Assembly: GCF_003966265.1 (NCBI RefSeq)
Contig: NZ_RXNV01000010.1
Coordinates: 86,822 to 150,821 of the forward strand
Reading direction: 5' to 3'
DNA length: 64,000 nucleotides
DNA from: Shewanella atlantica
Lineage (GTDB): Bacteria; Pseudomonadota; Gammaproteobacteria; Enterobacterales; Shewanellaceae
A program made the translations under genes and the position numbers. Of this stretch, positions 1-7,506 are shown piece after piece (positions within the stretch are counted from its first letter, which is position 1; each line of letters begins with the position of its first letter). The notes below the pieces were generated by a model. It was not told the DNA's origin. It did no database searches and saw only the letters and a list, made by a program, of their open reading frames with translations.

Positions 1-1
1 A

Positions 2-1069
2 GATGGGATTAATATTGGTGGCTCGGTTCGGGTTAATTATGGCCTGAAGTTATATGATGACAGCTCAAAAGACAAAGGCGGCGACCTGGTTTTCGACACT
101 GCGACCTTAGTCATGAAGGGCAAGAAAGGCGACTTCGGTCTGGCCGCCGAATATCGTTTCACCAAGAGCACCAACTTTATCAAATATGGTTACGGCTATT
201 ATGATATCGACCCGGACTGGCAGCTGCAGTTTGGTATTAACAAGGTCCCCTTCGGTAACCCAGGCTTCATCTCTAACAGCTGGTGGTTTGGCCTACCTTA
301 CTACCTGGGCTTCGAAGACGATCATGATATCGGTATCAAGGCCGTCTATGAAAAAAATGGCTGGCACACAGATTTGGCCTTCTATAAAGGCGCGGAATAT
401 GGCCCGTCTGAGATCAAGCGCTACGCTACGGATCTCTTCACCGGCACCATAGATACCACCTATGACGGTATCGACAATGGCACCGAGTACAACAACGAAG
501 AGACTAATCAGTTAAACCTTCGTCAAACCTACACCATGGAGCATGAAGGCGGCTCGACCACCCTAGGTGCTTCGGTCGAAGCGGGCCAGATCTACAACAA
601 CAAAACCGGTAACAATGGCGACAGATATGCCGTTGCAGCGCACATGGAAACAATCTACAACGGCTGGAAATTGCAACTACAGGCGATGCAGTATGAGTAT
701 GACGCCGCCGATGCGGTAGATGACAACAAGATCGGCGTATCGGTGGTTAACTGGCAGTATGAAATTGCTCCCAAGGGGCAGGTTTACAGCCTCAACCTTG
801 CCAAGACCATTCCAACATCATGGGGTAGCGTTAAGTGTTATAACGACTTCGGTTTAATGACACCTGATGTTGCTGATTCAAGCTATGATGACAGCATTCA
901 AAATGTCACAGGTTGCGCCGTTTCAGCTGGCCCGACTTATACCATGATCGATTTTATCATGGGTAAAAACATGACATTCTCGACTAAGAATAATGACCAT
1001 GTTGGCCTGCCGGAATTTGGCGATGATCTGGACAAGCGAATTAATATTAACTTCGGATATTATTTCTAA
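2..1069 (+). CDS. Porin-like outer-membrane beta-barrel protein, 5' end outside window
   Basis: The open frame is continuous from base 2, so the gene begins upstream and about 356 C-terminal residues are visible. An internal ATG at 113 is not the start. The protein is rich in alternating aromatic and polar residues, has many short Gly/Asn/Asp turns, and ends in FGYYF. A terminal Phe is the classic recognition signal for outer-membrane barrel assembly by Bam. The likely role is passive uptake of a small solute, possibly the substrate of the respiratory genes that follow, but an intrinsic terminator and a separate promoter lie between them, so co-transcription is unlikely. The substrate cannot be read from sequence. 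Confidence 0.7.
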   Translation, partial: DGINIGGSVRVNYGLKLYDDSSKDKGGDLVFDTATLVMKGKKGDFGLAAEYRFTKSTNFIKYGYGYYDIDPDWQLQFGINKVPFGNPGFISNSWWFGLPYYLGFEDDHDIGIKAVYEKNGWHTDLAFYKGAEYGPSEIKRYATDLFTGTIDTTYDGIDNGTEYNNEETNQLNLRQTYTMEHEGGSTTLGASVEAGQIYNNKTGNNGDRYAVAAHMETIYNGWKLQLQAMQYEYDAADAVDDNKIGVSVVNWQYEIAPKGQVYSLNLAKTIPTSWGSVKCYNDFGLMTPDVADSSYDDSIQNVTGCAVSAGPTYTMIDFIMGKNMTFSTKNNDHVGLPEFGDDLDKRININFGYYF

Positions 1070-1161
1070 GTTTTATCGATTAAATATCGGATAAACAGTT
1101 AGAACCAACACGAAGCAATTAAAGATTAAATTCCCTGCCGCCATTAATGTTATGGCACCAT

Positions 1162-1192
1162 AAAAAGGCTCTATGATATATAGAGCCTTTTT
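1162..1192 (+). terminator. Rho-independent terminator after the porin gene
   Basis: A 12-base perfect stem (AAAAAGGCTCTA / TAGAGCCTTTTT) with a 7-base loop ends in a T run. It lies about 95 bases after the porin stop codon. Confidence 0.9.
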
Positions 1193-1208
1193 ATTTACTG
1201 CCACAAAT

Positions 1209-1279
1209 TAAGCCTACAACAAGCAGTATTTATTTCTCTTTACCTCACGACTGCTCACCCGGCATCTAAGCCTACAACA
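1209..1279. repeat. Two direct copies of TAAGCCTACAACA
   Basis: Identical 13-mers lie at 1209-1221 and 1267-1279, 58 bases apart, in the gene-free stretch 1070-1539. They are about 180-250 bases upstream of the sigma-54-type promoter at 1459. Their role is unknown; they could be regulator sites or a local duplication. Confidence 0.5.
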
Positions 1280-1369
1280 GGTTTATTATTCAGCACCATA
1301 AAATATAAAACACACATTAGTTATATAGCCTTATCTAACAGTTCTTATTGACCGATATTTCAAGTTCAA

Positions 1370-1383
1370 CACGAAACTTCGTG
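1370..1383. promoter_or_regulatory. Palindrome, candidate upstream activator site for system A
   Basis: CACGAA-AC-TTCGTG is a perfect 6-base inverted repeat with a 2-base spacer. It is centred about 84 bases upstream of the GG of the -24 element at 1460, the distance expected for an enhancer bound by a sigma-54 activator. No activator gene adjoins it in the window, so the binder is unknown. Confidence 0.45.
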
Positions 1384-1458
1384 GTCTCAATTCATCATAT
1401 ATCGTGATTTGGTGTTACAGATCATAAACCACCTCAATTCTCACCAATTTACAGCAGT

Positions 1459-1474
1459 TGGCATAGTCACTGCA
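1459..1474 (+). promoter_or_regulatory. Sigma-54 (-24/-12) promoter for system A
   Basis: TGGCATAGTCACTGCA has GG at 1460-1461 and GC at 1472-1473 with exactly 10 bases between them, and it matches TGGCAC-N5-TTGCA well. Transcription would start near 1485, giving a 5' leader of about 55 bases before the ATG at 1540. Confidence 0.65.
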
Positions 1475-1539
1475 GTTAACAGTGTAATAACGAAGATAAA
1501 CAGATCGATACGCCCGGAAAGATTAAGGAACACACGAGA

Positions 1540-3099
1540 ATGAGTGACAAACAACCAATAAGCCATCGCAGGCGCCAGCTAATTACCGGAGGGGCAGCAC
1601 TTGCCGTTACCGGTCTGGGAGCTGCAATAGCTAAGCCTGTCAGCGCCGCATGTGTGCCGGCCGAAGAGATCAAGTTTGATGAATTTGTCGACGTCATAGT
1701 GGTAGGTAGCGGTTTTGCCGGCATGTCTGCAGCCCTGCAGGCCCGGGAAGCCGGAGCAAGCGTAATGGTGGTAGACAAGATGCCGGTATTCGGTGGTAAC
1801 TCTACCATCAATGGTGGCGCCATGGCCGTTGCCGGCTCACCCTTACAGGAGCAAAACGGTATTAAGGACTCGGTAGACACTATGGTCGCCGACATGCTTG
1901 AAGCGGGCCGTGGCATGAACGATGTCGAGATGCTCAAGCTGGTCTGTAATGGCACCGCCGAGTCGTGCCAATGGCTGACCGATTATGGCGTTAAGTGGAA
2001 ACCCTTTGTACAGCACTTTGGTGGTCACTCTATTCCCCGCGTATTACAAACCGTAGAGAGCTCAGGCGCCGGGATCATTCGTCCTCTGGTTAAGGCAGCT
2101 AAAAAGCGCGGCATAGATATGCGCACCCAAACCAAGCTGGAGTCATTCATCGAGGATGATAACGGTCGGATAACGGGTATCGAAGTTAAGGCCAACTACT
2201 TTTTCCCTAAAGAGCGCTCCGGTGTGACTCGCCGTTATGGTGCCCGCAAGGGAGTCATCATGGCCACTGGCGGATTTGGCCGCGACATCGAATATCGCAA
2301 GATGCAACAACCTAAACTCACCAAGGAGCTGGACTCTACTAACCATCCGGGAGCCAATGCTGATGCGCTGAAGCAGATGATGCTGATTGGCGCTAATCCC
2401 ATCCATCTGGATCAAATTCAGCTTGGGCCATGGGCCTCTCCCGATGAGAAGGGATTTGGTACCGCCTCACAATTTAACACCATCGCGACCTACCCCCGAG
2501 GCATAGTGGTCGATGCGCGCACCGGTAAGCGTTTCTTCAATGAACTGGCAGACCGCAAGGCCCGCGCCGACGCCATCATGACCCGTCGTGACGCCCAGGG
2601 ACAACCAGTCTACCCCATCGGCTTCACCAATGCCGAAGGCGCCAGCAAGGCCCAGACCCTGGATTGGGGATTGAAATATAACGTCATCAAGAAGGCGGAC
2701 ACGCTCGAAGAGCTGGCCAAAATTTATGGCATTCCCGCCGACGCACTCAAGGCACAGGTGGCCAGCTGGAACAAGGCCGTCGATACCGGCGAGGACAGTG
2801 AGTTTGGCAGACCCATGCAGAAGGCGATGAAGCTGGAGCAAGGCCCCTGGTACGCCGTCCGCATGTGGCCAAAGGTTCATTACTGCATGGGTGGCGTCAA
2901 GGTAAATACCCGCTCTGAGGTGTTGCATCTGGTGACCTACAAGCCAATTGCAGGCCTGTACGCGGCGGGTGAAGCAACCGGTGGCATCCACGGTGCGAGC
3001 CGTCTCGGTGCCTGCGCCGTTGCTGAAGGTGTCGTCACGGGCCGTAACGCCGGGCAAATGTGTGCCGCATCAAAAAGTATTGTGTTGAAACACGTATAA
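1540..3099 (+). CDS. Tat-exported fumarate-reductase-like flavoprotein (system A reductase)
   Basis: A 519-residue periplasmic FAD enzyme of the flavocytochrome-c/fumarate reductase flavoprotein family. The N terminus carries a twin-arginine signal (HRRRQLITGG, then a hydrophobic stretch to PVSA near residue 36). A GxGxxG FAD motif (VVGSGFAG) lies near residue 55. By eye against Shewanella Fcc3, the catalytic acid Arg402 aligns with Arg339 (ELADRKAR) and the substrate-binding Arg544 with Arg488 (HGASRLG). The fumarate-binding His365 region reads QLGP instead of QAHP, and HHTMGG reads HYCMGG. It is therefore probably a C=C reductase for an organic acid other than fumarate. It lacks a heme domain; the tetraheme cytochrome at 4814 should supply electrons. 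AAGGA precedes the ATG by about 10 bases. Confidence 0.85.
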   Translation: MSDKQPISHRRRQLITGGAALAVTGLGAAIAKPVSAACVPAEEIKFDEFVDVIVVGSGFAGMSAALQAREAGASVMVVDKMPVFGGNSTINGGAMAVAGSPLQEQNGIKDSVDTMVADMLEAGRGMNDVEMLKLVCNGTAESCQWLTDYGVKWKPFVQHFGGHSIPRVLQTVESSGAGIIRPLVKAAKKRGIDMRTQTKLESFIEDDNGRITGIEVKANYFFPKERSGVTRRYGARKGVIMATGGFGRDIEYRKMQQPKLTKELDSTNHPGANADALKQMMLIGANPIHLDQIQLGPWASPDEKGFGTASQFNTIATYPRGIVVDARTGKRFFNELADRKARADAIMTRRDAQGQPVYPIGFTNAEGASKAQTLDWGLKYNVIKKADTLEELAKIYGIPADALKAQVASWNKAVDTGEDSEFGRPMQKAMKLEQGPWYAVRMWPKVHYCMGGVKVNTRSEVLHLVTYKPIAGLYAAGEATGGIHGASRLGACAVAEGVVTGRNAGQMCAASKSIVLKHV

Positions 3100-3125
3100 T
3101 TAAGTCAAATATAAAAAGGGTTAAG

Positions 3126-4769
3126 ATGATGAATAGTAAGCAAGTTGTTATGGCCTCTCTGGCGTTAAGCCTGATGTCAGGAAGTGCACTGGCAATGGAT
3201 AGTGTGGTTTTAGATGGCCAGCACATGACACAAGCTCAAGCGTGGGCAATTGCCGACGGCGCTAACGTCAAAATAGGCGAAAAAGCGGCTAAAAACCTGG
3301 TTAAGGCCCATGAGCTGTTGATGGATGCGGCGCGTCTGGGCAAGCCGGTTTATGGTTTAACTGTCGGTGTGGGACTGAACAAAGATCAGAAGTTATTTAC
3401 CGCAGATGGCAAGCTGAGCAAGGCCGTACTGGATGCCTCAAAAAGCTTCAACTACAGCACACTGCGTGCTCACAGCGCTGCGATGGGAGAAGCCGTACCG
3501 GTTCGCCTGACCCGTGTCGCGCTGGCCGTACGTCTTAACACCATTTTATCCGGTCAAACCGGTGTTCAACCATACGTTGCCGAGCTATACCAAGAGTATC
3601 TGAACAAGGGGATCACCCCGGTTATCCCATCAAAGGGCACTGTAGGTGAGGCCGATATCTTGATGGCTTCTCATGTGGGTCTGGCCATGATCGGTGAATG
3701 GGACGTGTTCTATAAGGGCAAGCGTGTCAGCAGCGTTAAAGCCATGAAGGATGCCGGTGTTAAACCACTTAAGCCTATCGGTAAAGATGCGCTGTCTATT
3801 CTGTCTAACAACTCTGTTGCGGTTGCTTATGCCATGAAGGGTTACCGGGATGCATCACACCTTATGACTGTTTCGCCTACGGTATTCAGCCTTAGCCTGG
3901 AAGGTCTGAACGGCAACGTATCGCCATTTCTGCCTCAAACCAATGACATTCGTCCTTTCCCATACATCAAGGAAGCGACCAGCGAAATTCTTAACCAGTT
4001 AGATGGCAGCTACCTGTGGCAGCTGAACGATCAACGTTCACTACAAGATCCACTCAGCTATCGTACTACCGCCTATACCTTTGCGGGTGCCAAGAAGGCA
4101 CTTGCCGATCTGGGTGAAGTTATCGATGTACAGATCAACCACTCGGATGATAACCCAGGCGTGGTGCTGAATGCCTCGAAGGATTACACTCAGCATCCAC
4201 AGGTGGCTAAGTATCTGATCGAAGGTAAAGGCGGAGTATTCCCGACCACGAACTTCGAACCACTACCGGTTGCACTGGCTGTTCAAGGACTCAGCGTGGC
4301 ATTGACCCACGTGTCTCACAACAGTGTGATGCGTACTATTCATCTGTCAGACAACCATTTCACTAAGCTGTCTCGCTTCTTGGGTGCACCTGGTAACCAT
4401 GGTCACGCTTTCGGTGCTATCCAGAAGAACTTTGTCGATATGCAGGTACGTAACAAGCAGTTGGCCAGCCCGGTTTCATTCGACGGCATCCCGGTTGCGG
4501 GTAACATCGAAGATACCTTCACTAACCTGAAACTGGCTTCAGACAATCTTATCCAGATCGTCGACAACACCAACTACATCTATGGTCTTGAATTGCTGCA
4601 TTCAACTCAGGCCATCGATCTGCGTAAGCTTACCAATCCAGATCTGGATATGGGTAAAGCGACCAAGGCTATGTACAAAAACTATCGCAAGCAGGTGCCA
4701 TTCGTTGAGTTAGACCGTCCATTTACGCCGGATATCAAGGCGTCTTACGACTTTATCGCTCAATACTAA
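3126..4769 (+). CDS. Exported ammonia-lyase-fold protein lacking the MIO triad
   Basis: A 547-residue member of the aromatic amino acid lyase (HAL/PAL/TAL) family. I start it at the ATG at 3126, which follows AAAAAGGG and opens a Sec signal peptide cleaved after SGSALA; cytoplasmic family members have no such signal. The fold is recognisable from VYGLTVGVG (Tyr76, equivalent of HutH Tyr53), GTVG, QDPLSYR, HSDDNPG and GNIEDTFTN. The motif GSVGASGD that makes the 4-methylidene-imidazol-5-one (MIO) electrophile reads GTVGEADI here: Glu175-Ala176-Asp177 replace Ala-Ser-Gly. The Asn of LLNGT also appears replaced (LSNNS), and the Tyr of DPYSLR by Leu310, whereas Arg313 is kept. Standard MIO-dependent deamination looks impossible. 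It lies between the reductase and cytochrome genes in one operon. It could be a lyase or isomerase with other chemistry, or a binding protein. Confidence 0.85.
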   Translation: MMNSKQVVMASLALSLMSGSALAMDSVVLDGQHMTQAQAWAIADGANVKIGEKAAKNLVKAHELLMDAARLGKPVYGLTVGVGLNKDQKLFTADGKLSKAVLDASKSFNYSTLRAHSAAMGEAVPVRLTRVALAVRLNTILSGQTGVQPYVAELYQEYLNKGITPVIPSKGTVGEADILMASHVGLAMIGEWDVFYKGKRVSSVKAMKDAGVKPLKPIGKDALSILSNNSVAVAYAMKGYRDASHLMTVSPTVFSLSLEGLNGNVSPFLPQTNDIRPFPYIKEATSEILNQLDGSYLWQLNDQRSLQDPLSYRTTAYTFAGAKKALADLGEVIDVQINHSDDNPGVVLNASKDYTQHPQVAKYLIEGKGGVFPTTNFEPLPVALAVQGLSVALTHVSHNSVMRTIHLSDNHFTKLSRFLGAPGNHGHAFGAIQKNFVDMQVRNKQLASPVSFDGIPVAGNIEDTFTNLKLASDNLIQIVDNTNYIYGLELLHSTQAIDLRKLTNPDLDMGKATKAMYKNYRKQVPFVELDRPFTPDIKASYDFIAQY

Positions 4770-4777
4770 ACGGTTAG

Positions 4778-4799
4778 GCGGGGCGGCGTGCTGCCCCGC
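4778..4799 (+). promoter_or_regulatory. Intercistronic GC-rich stem-loop
   Basis: GCGGGGC and GCCCCGC form a 7-base perfect stem with an 8-base loop between the lyase-fold gene and the cytochrome gene. There is no T run, so it more likely stabilises or partly attenuates the mRNA than terminates it. Confidence 0.5.
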
Positions 4800-4813
4800 A
4801 ATAGGATTTCAAG

Positions 4814-5194
4814 ATGTTTAAAACCCTTAATACTTTATTGTTAGCCTGCTTGTTAGTGGCCCCGGCAGCTTCTGCGGTGCAGATGAAGGATTATCATAAA
4901 GAGATCATGACAGGTGATAATGGCAAGGTTGAATGTGCCGCATGTCATGGTGATGCAAAACGTAAAACCATTCCAGCGGCGAGTCAGTGTGAATCTTGCC
5001 ACGGCAGCAGCGATGATATGGCCATGCAGACGGCACGCCCGAAGGATGCGGGACACGATGTAGAGCCTAATCCTCATGACAGCCTGCATTACGGCACCGA
5101 CCTGCCTTGTACTTACTGTCATCAGGAACACAAGGAGAGTACGGTCTACTGTAATCAATGTCATGAATTTGAATACCCGGACATGAAGCGTTAA
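4814..5194 (+). CDS. Periplasmic tetraheme cytochrome c (system A electron carrier)
   Basis: A 126-residue precursor with a Sec signal (to about PAASA, residue 21). Four CXXCH heme-attachment motifs are present: CAACH 41-45, CESCH 59-63, CTYCH 99-103 and CNQCH 113-117. Size, spacing and the pair CTYCHQEH...VYCNQCH resemble the N-terminal heme domain of Shewanella Fcc3 fumarate reductase. With the heme-less flavoprotein at 1540 it looks like a flavocytochrome split into two genes, as in known two-subunit acrylate/methacrylate-type reductases. It would pass electrons from a membrane quinol dehydrogenase such as CymA, not in this operon, to the flavoprotein. It is the last gene before the terminator at 5293. 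Confidence 0.9.
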   Translation: MFKTLNTLLLACLLVAPAASAVQMKDYHKEIMTGDNGKVECAACHGDAKRKTIPAASQCESCHGSSDDMAMQTARPKDAGHDVEPNPHDSLHYGTDLPCTYCHQEHKESTVYCNQCHEFEYPDMKR

Positions 5195-5202
5195 CAGAAC
5201 TT

Positions 5203-5216
5203 ATACCGATTGGTAT
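5203..5216. repeat. Short palindrome ATACC-GATT-GGTAT
   Basis: Copies or near copies of this palindrome recur between genes in the window (about 16340, 38822-38840 and 38890-38903). From memory, similar TAATACCAATCGGTAT-like elements are common in Shewanella intergenic DNA. The function is unknown. Confidence 0.5.
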
Positions 5217-5292
5217 TACATCACAGTCTCATTAAATTTTTGGAATAACCGGCTTTAGCTCCCAATCTCATTAAGTGAAGGTATTTTTCCGT

Positions 5293-5326
5293 CGTCCCGT
5301 GGCCTTAAGGTCCCGGGACGTTTTTT
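5293..5326 (+). terminator. Rho-independent terminator of system A
   Basis: CGTCCCG and CGGGACG pair around an inner GGCCTTAAGGTC-type segment, followed by TTTTTT. It lies about 100 bases after the cytochrome stop, between convergent genes. Confidence 0.85.
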
Positions 5327-5357
5327 ATGGCGGGTTTTATAGAAAAAGCAGACTTTA

Positions 5358-6425
5358 TTAATTAAGAAAAGCTAACAAGTTTTCTTGCTGCTCAAGCAGG
5401 CTCTTATACAGAGTAAACTGATTGGCGGCGCGCTCCAGGTTGTGATTCTCATGATGGATATGAAAGTAGACATCACCATTGAGATGATCGGTTAAGAAAC
5501 GTACTCCGATCATCAGGCAGATAACACGGGCGCCCAGCCAGAGGCTTGCTCTCTCTTCACGGCTCAGCACTTCGCCCAACTCACTCAGGTAACCACGGCA
5601 GATCGCAGCAAAGATAGACTCACGCACATGAACATTTTCCAGTGCCGTTGAATCCTCCTCTTCCGGCGAGCAGAAAGTACGCACCATGTCGCCAAAGTCA
5701 TACATCAGATGCCCTTTCATGCAGGTATCTAAGTCGATGATTGCCAGGCTGCTCATATCACGCTTATCGAATAACATGTTATTGATCTTGGTGTCGTTAT
5801 GGCAGGTTCTAAGTGGCAACTTAGGTGAAATATCGCTTAACTCTTTCAGCAGGGATTGCTGAGAAAGCGCGAAATCAATCCACTCTCGGCTGGAGTTAAC
5901 TCTCGCTTGAGAGTCTTTGGCAACGGCCGCTTGCAACTGCTCGATACGGCCCGGAAGGTGGTGAAATTGCGCTATAACATCGGCAAGCTCGGTGGCATCG
6001 AGAGAGCTTAAAGCAGATGAGAAGTGGCCAAAGGCCTTTGCGGCGGCAAAGGCTTCATCTTCCGAGCTCACCACTTCGATGCTATGGCTGTGTGGAAGGT
6101 AGTTTATCGCTCTCCAAAATCCCCGCTCTCCCAGGTCTACCGCTAACAGCCCATCTTGTGTTCTAACTGGCTTGACTACCTTAAGTGAGTAGTCGCCACA
6201 CGCTTGCTTGTCAGACAGGTAGTGCGCAATTTTATCGGCATTATCGACTAATTCATTTGGCGTTTTAAATACTTGAGTATTGATCTTTTGCAGGACAAGT
6301 TCACCAAGGGGCCACCTCACCAGAAAGGTATCGTTGATGTGACCATTCCCCAGGGGTGACACTGAGGTCTCCGCAGACGGAATACCATAAAATGGCAGCA
6401 CAGGCTGCCTAATAAAATCGATCAC
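5358..6425 (-). CDS. Aminoglycoside-phosphotransferase-fold sugar kinase (NahK-like)
   Basis: A 355-residue cytoplasmic kinase of the APH/choline-kinase fold. The Brenner motif CHNDTKINNM (catalytic Asp and metal Asn) and IIDLDTCMKG (metal-binding Asp) are visible near residues 205-240. Its 5' end overlaps the 3' end of the upstream nucleotidyltransferase gene by 4 bases, so the two are translationally coupled. Anomeric N-acetylhexosamine 1-kinases such as NahK have this fold and are typically paired with a nucleotidyltransferase. The likely product is a sugar 1-phosphate that the partner converts to an NDP-sugar. The exact sugar is an inference. Confidence 0.7.
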   Translation of the reverse strand: MIDFIRQPVLPFYGIPSAETSVSPLGNGHINDTFLVRWPLGELVLQKINTQVFKTPNELVDNADKIAHYLSDKQACGDYSLKVVKPVRTQDGLLAVDLGERGFWRAINYLPHSHSIEVVSSEDEAFAAAKAFGHFSSALSSLDATELADVIAQFHHLPGRIEQLQAAVAKDSQARVNSSREWIDFALSQQSLLKELSDISPKLPLRTCHNDTKINNMLFDKRDMSSLAIIDLDTCMKGHLMYDFGDMVRTFCSPEEEDSTALENVHVRESIFAAICRGYLSELGEVLSREERASLWLGARVICLMIGVRFLTDHLNGDVYFHIHHENHNLERAANQFTLYKSLLEQQENLLAFLN

Positions 6426-7402
6426 GCAACCACTCCATTCTTATTATTTGCAAGCTCATTGAGCTTATCTTTTACCCACGCTACATCCTGAGGGTAGGTC
6501 ACACCAAACCATGGTTCCTGAGCCGTTTCAACCCGTATCAGTCTGGCTTGCTGCTTTACATTAAGCTCATGATTAGATTGCTTATTAAACCTGGTCGAAT
6601 CCATATACTGCTGAATAACGTTGGGCAGATAGCACTCCGCTCTTTGTTCATGGCCATGCTCGGCAATAAACTGATTCAGCGCACCCTCTATAATCGCAAA
6701 AATATCGACAGAGAATCCCCAGCAAGTCATAGACACTGGGGTCGAAGCCTTCAGGCTTCCGGACACTCCATCACACAAACCCACTAATCCTTCGGGTTTC
6801 TGTTGGATCTCAGTCCACTCGGCAACACCTTGCAGCACACCCTGTTCGACCCGGCATACACCTCTGTTCACTCCGCCATGTTCAGACAAGGTTAAGTGCA
6901 TAGGATAAGCCACTAACATCCACTCTTGAGGTCTGGCTCGTAAACCTTCGGCCATCAGCTCAAAGGCGCTGTCACCATAATAATCATCGGCATTAATCAC
7001 CGCCATCAAGCCTTTAACTTTGTGGCGGGTACACCAGAGTGCATGCGCCGTGCCCCAAGGTTTCAGCCTGTGGTCAAAGCTATCGAGATGAGTTAACGCT
7101 TCATCCGGAAGGTCACCAATACTCTGGTAGCAAAAGTGATATTGAAAAGCTGGTGAAACCTGAGGTTTGACTCGTTCACAAAACAGAGACTCGAGCTGAA
7201 CTTCGAGCTCGGGCCTTATCACCAGCACAACCTGAGTGAAACCCGCCTTATATGCCGATACCGTTGAGAGTTCCAACATGGTTTCGCCATTTGGTCCTAA
7301 GGCGGCCACCTGCTTATCCCCACCGAATCTACTACCGAGTCCCGCTGCCATAATTACCAGAGTCAACGGACTGTTTTCATTCATGATTGCTCTAAGCGTC
7401 AT
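6422..7402 (-). CDS. NDP-sugar nucleotidyltransferase
   Basis: A protein of up to 326 residues with the nucleotidyltransferase signature LVIMAAGLGSRFGGDKQ near the N terminus and a metal-binding region AVINADDYYG near residue 140, as in glucose-1-phosphate uridylyltransferase-like enzymes. It is the first gene of a two-gene unit with the sugar kinase. Two starts are possible: ATG at 7402, giving MTLRAI, or ATG at 7384, giving MNENSPLT. Neither has a strong ribosome site; the second starts just before the conserved fold. It probably charges the kinase product with UTP or another NTP. Confidence 0.7.
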   Translation of the reverse strand: MTLRAIMNENSPLTLVIMAAGLGSRFGGDKQVAALGPNGETMLELSTVSAYKAGFTQVVLVIRPELEVQLESLFCERVKPQVSPAFQYHFCYQSIGDLPDEALTHLDSFDHRLKPWGTAHALWCTRHKVKGLMAVINADDYYGDSAFELMAEGLRARPQEWMLVAYPMHLTLSEHGGVNRGVCRVEQGVLQGVAEWTEIQQKPEGLVGLCDGVSGSLKASTPVSMTCWGFSVDIFAIIEGALNQFIAEHGHEQRAECYLPNVIQQYMDSTRFNKQSNHELNVKQQARLIRVETAQEPWFGVTYPQDVAWVKDKLNELANNKNGVVA

Positions 7403-7506
7403 ACACTAAGTTTCTATACCATTATTTGGTCGCCGCTAATTGACGACCCATACTCAGCCGGAAAGTTTAAAGAGTAAGCCTATTTATATCCAGCTATATA
7501 ATCCAA

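Noticed and set aside
1400..1425. CRP-like site before system A (GTGATTTGGTGTTACA)
   Set aside because: Half-site spacing is 7 rather than 6 and one arm is mismatched.
1476..1955. Minus-strand ORF of 159 codons over the flavoprotein gene
   Set aside because: It is antisense to a clear coding region, low-complexity, and has no ribosome site or family features.
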